Source: Pantoea sp. A4 (GTDB taxonomy: Bacteria; Pseudomonadota; Gammaproteobacteria; Enterobacterales; Enterobacteriaceae). Taken from it: a stretch of 64,000 nucleotides of DNA. Under the pieces are notes generated by a model. The model ran no database searches and was not told the origin of the DNA. It saw nothing but the letters and a program-made list of their open reading frames with translations. Positions 57,717-64,000 of this stretch are shown piece after piece (position 1 is the stretch's first letter; each line of letters starts with the position of its first letter). Location of the stretch: the NCBI RefSeq assembly GCF_000295955.2, contig NZ_ALXE01000023.1:1-64000 (forward strand), read 5' to 3'. Both the position numbers and the translations under genes were made by a program.

Positions 57717-58575
57717 AATGCTCTCCGATTTCCGCAGTCAAAGCACAGGCGTCTGCAATACCGCAGAGCATGTCGCAGCCTGAACTCGACCCGATTTCTT
57801 TTATCTTTTGAATGGCAGATTTAATGGCTTGCCGGTTGTTACTCAGCAGTGCCGGAATAAATTCACCAACATGTTCGCGATAACGGTGCTGTAAATGGTG
57901 CCCCAGCGTAATCGCACTTAATAACGTGGTTTTTGGTTTCCCGGATGCCAACGCATCAATTAAAAAAGGTCGATATTTTTCACCCGGATGGCCCGGCAGG
58001 AAAAATATCATGCTAAATCCACATAACCAGTCATCCCCTGAAGGGGTGAGACCAATGCCAAGGCCGATGAGACTGCTCATAGGTTGCGTGGGATCCAGAT
58101 TGTTTTTTATCGAATTCATGATGGCCTGTCGGCCTTGTTGTAATAATGTTGCGAGTTGTTGATAAAATAAATTATCACCGCGATATTTAAACAGGCTATT
58201 GCTATATCTAATTTCACTATTAATGAGCTGTTGCCATGATCTCCAGCAAACAGTCTTTAATTCCTCCCGAGTAATGGATATTACCGGCGGATGCCAGATT
58301 GTGCAGTGGGTGTAATCTATCCACTTATCTGTGCCGATCGCGATGCCGTGCGGGGAAAATGCGACCGTTTCACCGGGACGAAACAACGTATTAAAGTGCG
58401 TAGTGGCGATTCTGCAGCTATTCGGAGCGTTGTCATATTCATGGCTCAGCAGGGTGAAAAGCTGTTGCTGCTGAGGCTGATACAGATTCACCGCGCGACG
58501 AAACACCTGCTGAACAACCCCTGTTAACGACTGGCGGGGAAATTCTGTATCAGCAGAGAGCGCTGCAACGCACAA
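57694..58575 (-). CDS. allH: DUF2877 protein, AllH/YlbF-like subunit; 5' end apparently frameshifted
   Basis: DUF2877 family; E. coli AllH (YlbF) is the third oxamate carbamoyltransferase component. The family core is visible: LTGVVQQVFRRAVNLYQPQQQQLFTLLSHEYDNAPNSCRI near residues 17-56, and LIGLGIGLTPSGDDWLCGFSMIFF near 165-190. The open frame reaches only a TTG (58575) with no ribosome site. Just upstream is a perfect AAGGAG and ATG (58598) in another frame that stops after about 24 codons. One extra C in the CCCC run near 58585 would join that ATG to this frame. Either the true start is weak or the gene or sequence carries a one-base change. Confidence 0.8.
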   Translation of the reverse strand: MCVAALSADTEFPRQSLTGVVQQVFRRAVNLYQPQQQQLFTLLSHEYDNAPNSCRIATTHFNTLFRPGETVAFSPHGIAIGTDKWIDYTHCTIWHPPVISITREELKTVCWRSWQQLINSEIRYSNSLFKYRGDNLFYQQLATLLQQGRQAIMNSIKNNLDPTQPMSSLIGLGIGLTPSGDDWLCGFSMIFFLPGHPGEKYRPFLIDALASGKPKTTLLSAITLGHHLQHRYREHVGEFIPALLSNNRQAIKSAIQKIKEIGSSSGCDMLCGIADACALTAEIGEHYVRQDSD

Positions 58576-58609
58576 TCTGGGGTGCGTTGAAATAGCATTT
58601 CTCCTTAGA

Positions 58610-59215
58610 TCAGGCTCCGGCGGCGATCAGCAGCTCAGCCATTTCGTGATAGCCTTTCTCACGCGCTAAAGTCAGTGGTGTTTTGCCGTATTTATCGGTC
58701 ATATGTGGGTTTGCGCCGTGTTCCAGCAGGAGCTTGACGATCTCTTGCTGCACCGGGCCGCCATCATTTAACACAATGGCTTCCAGCAATGGCGTCCAGC
58801 CGACAAAGTTAGTGTGATTCACATTGATATCAGTACAATTTAATAACTCACGCACAATCTCAATATGACCTTTTTCACTGGCAGGGGTAATACCAACACC
58901 ACCAAAACGTGACAGGCGATTAAGATCGGGTTTTGCCGGTAAAACCATCCGCAGCAGTGTCAGATCGTTAGTGAGGCAGCTGATAAGAAAAGGGTTAAAA
59001 CAGGTATCGTCTTGCTGGTTAATATCAGCACCCGCATGAATGAGATGTTGTACACATGAATATTTCTTATTAAGGCTGGCAATAATAATGGCGGTTCTTC
59101 TCTGCTTATCGGTGGCATTAATATTAATGCCTTTTTCCAGATGGCTTTCTAGCGTAGCAATATCGCCTTGCGCCGCAGCAGAAAAGAAACTATCGATATC
59201 TTGATAAGGTGACAT
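58610..59215 (-). CDS. ankyrin-repeat protein
   Basis: A 201-residue cytoplasmic protein made almost entirely of about six ankyrin repeats, with the usual 'TPL..A...G..E....LL..GA..N' pattern at about residues 8-34, 38-70, 72-100, 105-137, 138-172 and 173-201. It has no signal peptide. GGAG precedes ATG 59215. It is the first gene of the operon, 12 bases upstream of the allH ATG at 58598, and faces the LysR-type gene. It may be a scaffold or regulator for the carbamoyltransferase subunits; nothing in the sequence shows a catalytic function. Confidence 0.88.
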   Translation of the reverse strand: MSPYQDIDSFFSAAAQGDIATLESHLEKGININATDKQRRTAIIIASLNKKYSCVQHLIHAGADINQQDDTCFNPFLISCLTNDLTLLRMVLPAKPDLNRLSRFGGVGITPASEKGHIEIVRELLNCTDINVNHTNFVGWTPLLEAIVLNDGGPVQQEIVKLLLEHGANPHMTDKYGKTPLTLAREKGYHEMAELLIAAGA

Positions 59216-59541
59216 GAAAGTGCTCCATTCCTGAATTGATGGCGAAAGAATAGCAAGGTTATTTTGTCAAAAATAGCCCATTAAAGACTATTCAACTTGA
59301 TCAGCAGTACTGTTGAATGGTGTTCAATAATGATTTTTTATTTACTTTGATTTACACTGAAAGAGTAGAAAAAAGAAATAAAAGTTACGCTCTAAACCGT
59401 CTGCAATTGAAATCACGCTGTTCTGTGATGCAGCTCATGCTGCAAGGTGTGATTCAGTGGCACATTCATTCACTCTGACGTTTCACTGAGATCTGCTGCG
59501 ACAGCCGTAGATCCGTCTTTCATTGCGGGAGCAGGGCGAAA
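59216..59541. other. divergent promoter region of the FdrA operon and AllS-like regulator
   Basis: No gene is seen in these 326 AT-rich bases. They contain the overlapping inverted repeats at 59290-59327 and should hold both divergent promoters. Confidence 0.6.
59290..59327. promoter_or_regulatory. overlapping inverted repeats, candidate LysR-type operator
   Basis: ATTCAAC (59290-59296) pairs with GTTGAAT (59312-59318) over a 15-base spacer. TTGAA (59313-59317) pairs with TTCAA (59323-59327) over five bases. The cluster lies 75-112 bases upstream of the ankyrin gene, the position expected for activation by a LysR-type protein. Confidence 0.5.
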
Positions 59542-60471
59542 ATGAACTCGATTTTCACTGAAGAAAACCTGTTGGTTTTTACTACCGCTGCACGTTGTAG
59601 CAGTTTCAGCAAAGCCGCTGAGGAGCTGCAACTGACTACCTCTGCGATCAGCTATGCCATAAAGCGTATTGAAACCGGATTGGGTGTGGTGCTATTTGAA
59701 CGTAACACGCGCAGTATCGAACTGACGGAATCCGGGTTCTATTTCTATCGTAAAGCGTCGGATCTGCTCAATGATTTTGAGATGATTCGGCGGGGCATAG
59801 ATACGATCGCCCAGGGGATCGAGGCACGGCTGCGCATCTGTATTAATCAGCTCCTCTATACGCCGTGGCATACGGCAAAGTTGCTGCAAGTCCTCAAAAC
59901 GCGCTTCCCGACTTGCCAGTTCACCATTACGACAGAGGTCTACAATGGGGTCTGGGAAGCCATGATCAATAACCAGGTGAATATCGCCATTGGCGCGCCT
60001 GGCACATTACTGGATGGCGGCGGTATCGATTACACCGAAATCGGTGCTATTGGCTGGGTCTTTGCACTGTCACCGACTCATCCACTGGCGCATATGCCAG
60101 AACCTTTGTCAGAAAGTCAGATGCGGCTGTATCCCAACATCATGGTGGAAGATACGGCGGACACCATCAATAAAAAAGTCGGCTGGCTGCTGCATGGGCA
60201 GGAAGTATTACTGGTGCCTGATTTCAATACCAAGTGCCATTGCCAGATTATGGGAGAAGGCATTGGTTTCCTGCCGGAGTACATGGCAAGCGATGCTATC
60301 GAAAAGGGGCTGCTGGTGCGGCGTGAAGTGATTAACCCACGCCAGAAGTCGGGCATGTTACTGGCGACGCGTCATGCAGCAAACGGTCAGGTGACGCAGT
60401 GGATTACCCAGGAGTTCGCTGAAGGAGGAATGCTGCGCGCTATCTATCAGGATCTGCTGTCAGGACGTTAG
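59542..60471 (+). CDS. AllS-like LysR-family regulator
   Basis: A 309-residue LysR regulator. The N-terminal helix-turn-helix (residues 6-65: FTEENLLVFTTAARCSSFSKAAEELQLTTSAISYAIKRIETGLGVVLFERNTR) is followed by an effector domain. The effector domain resembles E. coli AllS, the activator of allantoin genes: the spacing of NQLLYTPW, the FTITTEVYNGVWEAMINNQVNIAIG block (near 130-155), SPTHPLAHMPEPLSESQMRLYP and VPDFNTKCHCQIMGEGIGFLP all correspond. It is divergent from the ankyrin-allH-fdrA-allG operon and probably activates it in response to a ureide-type intermediate. Confidence 0.85.
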   Translation: MNSIFTEENLLVFTTAARCSSFSKAAEELQLTTSAISYAIKRIETGLGVVLFERNTRSIELTESGFYFYRKASDLLNDFEMIRRGIDTIAQGIEARLRICINQLLYTPWHTAKLLQVLKTRFPTCQFTITTEVYNGVWEAMINNQVNIAIGAPGTLLDGGGIDYTEIGAIGWVFALSPTHPLAHMPEPLSESQMRLYPNIMVEDTADTINKKVGWLLHGQEVLLVPDFNTKCHCQIMGEGIGFLPEYMASDAIEKGLLVRREVINPRQKSGMLLATRHAANGQVTQWITQEFAEGGMLRAIYQDLLSGR

Positions 60472-61324
60472 CACCTGGCAGCACTCGTCAGGGGCTTTTT
60501 CAGATTTACGCCAGGCCAGGAAACGGTTTTTTGCTGAGCATGGCCACGTTTTTCTCTTTTTAACTGTCGAAAGTACTGCAAGGTCTCATATTTTTTGCCT
60601 TACTCACGTATCACTGAAGGTCACTTCTGGCTCAGGGAGAGGTCGCCTCAGACAATTTATCGCGCTTTTTCCCCGCAAAAAACGGCCAGTCGTAAGCTTT
60701 GTTACAGCAATAGTGCAACCTTGTCGCTCTGTCCCAGCAGCTTCTGGTCCTGCCTTGACCGGTGAGTAGACCACTTTTTATTCAATTTGTAGCTCCTGTG
60801 TTGCCAGGAACAGTACCGCCTCTTGCAATAAAACATTAATTTTTAAGTTGTTCACCGATCATTTTTTGTGAATTAAAGTCATGCCCTGGCTGTAACCTTT
60901 AGCTTTATTAAAGTTTTTAATGAAAGTGCTCTCAGTGAGACTGTATTTTAAAACGCCATTTGCCCCTGAAATGTAAATGAACTGTTAAATAAAAGCAGGG
61001 CCAGCACTCTCTTGTTGCGTTGTGAACCTTCATCGGTTTTTTGTTCAGGGCAGTTAAACAAAGTTATCTGTAAACAAACCACAGTGTCAGGAAACCTGAG
61101 TTGAACAATTAACCCCCGATCTCACTTAAAATGAGATCGGGGACACGCAAACAAGCTGAAAGCTGGCGTTTTTTGCTGGTGTTTATCAAGCTTTTTGTCA
61201 AAAGCGTGTCAATTACAGAACATAAATATAAGAAAATCCCGGTGAAAAATTCACCTTAGGGAAACTTGATTAATAGCACCAATAACCTTAGTGGCGTGGA
61301 AAATTCCTGGCAACAAAATGATAA
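60472..61324. other. gene-poor AT-rich region
   Basis: No convincing gene is seen in about 850 bases. The stretch has T-rich runs and strong hairpins (61114-61142, and GGTGAA/TTCACC at 61241-61255), but no recognisable tRNA, JUMPstart element or transposon end. It separates the catabolic region from the polysaccharide genes and may be a decayed insertion site. Confidence 0.5.
61114..61142. other. strong 11-bp hairpin
   Basis: CCCCGATCTCA (61114-61124) and TGAGATCGGGG (61132-61142) form a perfect 11-base stem with a seven-base loop. There is no U run on either side, so it is not a standard terminator. Confidence 0.6.
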
Positions 61325-61738
61325 TCAATGGTCTTGATAGTCATTCTGGTTGTCCGTTTGAGGCGGATAGTGGTACACACTGCGACTAATATCCAGTAAA
61401 CGGCAGCTGCGGCGGGTGCCGATTTCAAAGGTGCTTTGTAAAAAGTTGACGGCCTGACGTTTCTCATGGGTGGTGAAAAAGTTTTTCAGCACACTCTGTA
61501 ACATCTCCTTGTCGGAGCTGAGCGCTTGCAGTTCGCGGCTCATAACAGAAAGCCTTTCTTCCAGGTCCTTGATTTTACGTCCTTCTTCGGAGGATAAACC
61601 CGAGAATTTTTTCTTCCAACTGTAGAAAGTGGCTTCTGAAATGCCCAGTTCGGCACAAATCTCCCTGACCTTAACGCCGGATTCAGATGCTTTAATAGCA
61701 TTGGTGATTTGTGCTTCGCTATATCGTGACTTTCTCAT
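61325..61738 (-). CDS. IS3-family transposase-derived HTH protein (OrfA fused to the start of OrfB)
   Basis: A 137-residue protein from ATG 61738 (MRKSRYSEAQITNAIKASESG); a TTG lies further upstream. AAAGG precedes it at a long distance. Residues 1-50 are the IS3/IS407-type OrfA helix-turn-helix (VREICAELGISEATFYSWKKKFSGL), and 55-90 form the leucine-zipper-like coiled coil. In the same frame, 95-125 match the start of OrfB (EKRQAVNFLQSTFEIGTRRSCRLLDISRSVYHY). It then stops; the DDE catalytic domain is absent and no continuation was seen downstream. It is a remnant or a domesticated DNA-binding protein. Confidence 0.75.
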   Translation of the reverse strand: MRKSRYSEAQITNAIKASESGVKVREICAELGISEATFYSWKKKFSGLSSEEGRKIKDLEERLSVMSRELQALSSDKEMLQSVLKNFFTTHEKRQAVNFLQSTFEIGTRRSCRLLDISRSVYHYPPQTDNQNDYQDH

Positions 61739-62249
61739 AAGTCCGCTTACCTTTCTTATCAATTAATGAATGAAATTAACTGCATTAATATCTGGCACTG
61801 CCGCCGCTATTAAGCAGAATTTAATTTTTCGATTTGAAGTGCTAGGTATAAATTAATTTATTTAGAATAAATATCATCATGGGATAAATCTTATTTTATT
61901 CCAAATGGCGGGGCGTACCTTTCGGGAATGGGGGTTTTGATATAAATTCTTTTCACCACTCCACAAAGATAACTTACTTTCATTTGAAAGAGGCCGGAAC
62001 CACTGAAATAACCTTGCCAGAGGGTTATTATTTTCAGTGGGTTAGGGATGAAATCGTTTTTAGCCAGATAACTTATCGCCGTTATAATCGGAATTATCCT
62101 GAGTCAACATTCCGCGTTATGGCCTAAACCTAAATGCTCAGTGCGTATACCTGATTTCAGATTTATCGGACGCAAAGCATAATTTTGGAAAATAAATAGC
62201 GTTCAGTGAGTTAGCTGTTTGTAGTGGTTTCACGCGAAGGAATGAGTCG
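61739..62249. other. AT-rich leader region before the polysaccharide genes
   Basis: No gene is seen in about 510 bases. A long imperfect hairpin (62000-62040) and a TATAAT (62083-62088) that could be a -10 are present. No ops/JUMPstart element (GGCGGTAG) was found. The region probably contains the promoter and an untranslated leader for the flippase gene. Confidence 0.5.
62000..62040. other. long imperfect hairpin
   Basis: CCACTGAAA (62000-62008) pairs with TTTCAGTGG (62032-62040), and TAACC (62009-62013) with GGTTA (62023-62027). It stands between the transposase-derived gene and the flippase gene; its role is unknown. Confidence 0.5.
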
Positions 62250-63506
62250 ATGAAATATAGCGTAATGTCTAACGCTGCCTGGATGATGTCAGAAAAAATT
62301 GTCTCCGTATTTGGCGTGATCTTTGTCACATCCTATGTGGCTAAGGCGTTTGGTCCTGCGGTGTTTGGCCAGATGACCTTTTCTGTTTCGCTGTTTTCCA
62401 TGGTGCAAACCATCGCGGTGTTTGGTACTGAAACTATCCTGTTTAAAAGCATCAGCAAAAGCACAGCAAAGGGACTTCGCCTGATGCGCGTTGCACGCAG
62501 CCTGCGATTCGTGCTGCTATTAATCACGGCAATTCCTCTGCTGGCATGGGTGTGGTACGCAATGCCGCAGAACTTTATCGGGTTTGCGCTAGCGTCGTTT
62601 GTGGCGTCAGTCTTTGTTACCCAGGATACTTTCAGCGTTTACAACAATGCGCGTCTGGCCTCGAGATTAAATACCCTCGCCAACGCAACGGGGCTGATGC
62701 TGAGCTTTGCCATCAGTTTTTTTATTGCCTGGCAGCGCCTCGACCCGCTGTGGCTGACGTTATCCATGATCAGCGTAACGCTGATTCCCTATGCCATTAA
62801 GCGGCATCATTTTTATCGGCAAACAACAGATATTGCACCGCCGCAGGCGAAGCGACCCGCTTACTTACGTTACTTACTGTATGCCGGTTTACCGTTGGCT
62901 ATCTCCAGTATTTTCATTGCGGTGCAGGTAAAAACTGCCCAGATGTTCCTTGCTGGCATTGCACCTGCGCGTGAGTTGGGGTTGTTTGCCGCGGCAAATA
63001 CTGTCGCGGCGTCGTGGATTTTTATTCCTGTCGCGCTGATTACGTCCTGCTTTACGGAAATTTTCAGAGCGCGTGGGGAAGTTGCTCTGCGGCTAGCGGC
63101 ACGGCTGCATGGGTATGTGATGGGTGTTTCATTATTGATGCTTTTCGTCGTCGCGCTGTTTGGCGAGAAGATCATTATTGCCTTGTACGGCCATGAGTAC
63201 ACACAGTCAGGAAGTCTCATCACGTTGCTGTCGTCAGCAACCTGCTTTTCGGCAATGGGGACCGTAGCCTATCGCTACATGGTTAAAGAGGGAGGCTTTA
63301 ACTATCTACTGGGAAAAATTACTTGTCTGGTGGCGATTAGCCTGCCGCTTTCGTGGTGGCTGATTCATCAGCACGGCATTTTGGGAGCCGCGTGGAGTGT
63401 TTTTCTTTCAGAACTTTTGTCCCTTACCGTGATGAACTACTTCTTCAAAAACGGCGTTATCCAAAAAATTCAGATCTCCTCACTCAACTACAAAACCTAC
63501 AAATGA
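62250..63506 (+). CDS. Wzx-type polysaccharide flippase
   Basis: A 418-residue MOP-superfamily membrane protein with about 12 hydrophobic segments. The N-terminal pattern is typical of O-antigen/exopolysaccharide flippases (NAAWMMSEKIVSVFGVIFVTSYVAKAFGPAVFGQMTFSVSLF, residues about 8-50). Such proteins move lipid-linked repeat units across the inner membrane. AAGGA precedes ATG 62250 at about nine bases. The next gene starts nine bases after the stop, so they are one operon. It is probably part of a capsule, exopolysaccharide or O-antigen cluster that continues beyond the window. Which polymer cannot be told. Confidence 0.88.
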   Translation: MKYSVMSNAAWMMSEKIVSVFGVIFVTSYVAKAFGPAVFGQMTFSVSLFSMVQTIAVFGTETILFKSISKSTAKGLRLMRVARSLRFVLLLITAIPLLAWVWYAMPQNFIGFALASFVASVFVTQDTFSVYNNARLASRLNTLANATGLMLSFAISFFIAWQRLDPLWLTLSMISVTLIPYAIKRHHFYRQTTDIAPPQAKRPAYLRYLLYAGLPLAISSIFIAVQVKTAQMFLAGIAPARELGLFAAANTVAASWIFIPVALITSCFTEIFRARGEVALRLAARLHGYVMGVSLLMLFVVALFGEKIIIALYGHEYTQSGSLITLLSSATCFSAMGTVAYRYMVKEGGFNYLLGKITCLVAISLPLSWWLIHQHGILGAAWSVFLSELLSLTVMNYFFKNGVIQKIQISSLNYKTYK

Positions 63507-63514
63507 GGTTCCAG

Positions 63515-64000
63515 ATGTTAAAGTTGAAAGACGAACTCAGAAGAAGCGTCCAATACTTCATTAAAAAAATGCCTTGGGCATACCAGGATCGTCTCTACTA
63601 CTACCGCACTTTTCACCAGTTGCCGAACCTGCGGCAGCCTAAAGTGTTTAACGAAAAGGTCTTGTACCGGAAGTTTGTTTGCGGCGATCACCAACGTTAC
63701 GCACGCCTGTCTGACAAGTTTTTGGTGCGTGAACACATTGAGTCCAGGATCGGGTCCGCGTACTTAATCCCGCTGCTGCATGAAACCACGGATCCCACGA
63801 CGTTAAACGGATTAGCGCAGTGGAAAGGTGCTGTAATCAAACCCAATCACGCCTCCAGCCTGGTGGAGATTATGCTGGAAGAGCCAGACATGCGGCAAAA
63901 ACAGCAGATCATTCAACGCTGCCATCAATGGTTAAACACCGACTATGCCAGCGCATCGCGGGAAATTCATTACCGTTTTATTCAGCCTCGCATCATTGTT
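63515..64000 (+). CDS. partial TupA-like ATP-grasp / glycosyltransferase-cluster protein
   Basis: The frame starts at ATG 63515 (MLKLKDELRRSVQYFIKKMPW), with GAGG six bases upstream, and runs off the right edge; 162 codons are visible. The pattern LPNLRQPKVFNEKVLYRKF, then YARLSDKFLVREHIESRIGSAYLIPLL and AVIKPNHASSLVEI is typical of TupA-like ATP-grasp proteins found in polysaccharide gene clusters. There they may attach amino acids or modify sugars. The C-terminal catalytic half is outside the window. Confidence 0.75.
   Translation, partial: MLKLKDELRRSVQYFIKKMPWAYQDRLYYYRTFHQLPNLRQPKVFNEKVLYRKFVCGDHQRYARLSDKFLVREHIESRIGSAYLIPLLHETTDPTTLNGLAQWKGAVIKPNHASSLVEIMLEEPDMRQKQQIIQRCHQWLNTDYASASREIHYRFIQPRIIV

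Noticed and set aside
62138-62329. Minus-strand small open frame overlapping the flippase start
   Set aside because: It overlaps a well-supported gene start on the other strand and has no ribosome site or similarity.

Overview
The window is enterobacterial chromosome. Its gene order closely follows the E. coli K-12 segment from metA to ssb, with dense operons, standard Shine-Dalgarno sites and about 50-55 % GC. The absence of several E. coli blocks, the panS-type transporter and the exopolysaccharide genes at the right end suggest Erwiniaceae (Pantoea/Erwinia-like). That genus call is an inference from gene content, not a measured placement.

Layout. 1-80: start of a minus-strand gene cut by the window edge. 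0.3-7 kb: metA with MetJ boxes, then the glyoxylate operon aceB-aceA-aceK with an IclR operator, and iclR convergent to aceK. 7-13 kb: the exopolysaccharide operon yjbEFGH, and pgi. 13.4-18 kb: lysine riboswitch and lysC, panS, yjbB. 18-22.6 kb: an ABC importer operon that includes an alkaline-phosphatase-superfamily hydrolase. Its promoter carries a Pho box and faces psiE, which has a second Pho box. 22.9-30.3 kb: psiE, ubiCA, plsB, dgkA, SOS-controlled lexA-dinF, yjbJ. 30.3-36.7 kb: zur, a TraF_2-type outer-membrane protein, dusA, sigma-54-controlled pspG, qor, dnaB. 36.8-41.2 kb: an Lrp-type regulator and a YitT membrane protein where E. coli has alr, then tyrB and an exported catalase where E. 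coli has aphA. 41.3-47 kb: yjbQ, yjbR, an alcohol dehydrogenase, and uvrA and ssb with a shared divergent promoter region.

47.2-60.5 kb is the main accessory region. It holds two operons that meet tail to tail at one bidirectional terminator. The plus-strand operon (DUF2848 protein, amidase, alpha-beta-barrel protein, MHS-type transporter) faces its own GntR-family regulator across a palindrome. The minus-strand operon encodes an ankyrin-repeat protein, DUF2877 (AllH/YlbF), FdrA (AllF), DUF1116 (AllG/YlbE), a nucleobase-type permease and a carbamate kinase. It faces an AllS-like LysR regulator. AllF, AllG and AllH are the components of E. coli oxamate carbamoyltransferase, so this looks like an energy-conserving N-carbamoyl catabolic module, separated from any allantoin genes visible here.

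60.5-64 kb: a gene-poor AT-rich stretch with strong hairpins and a small IS3-derived protein that lacks the catalytic domain. It leads into a polysaccharide cluster (Wzx-type flippase, TupA-like ATP-grasp protein) that runs off the right edge. No tRNA, rRNA, CRISPR array or complete mobile element was seen.
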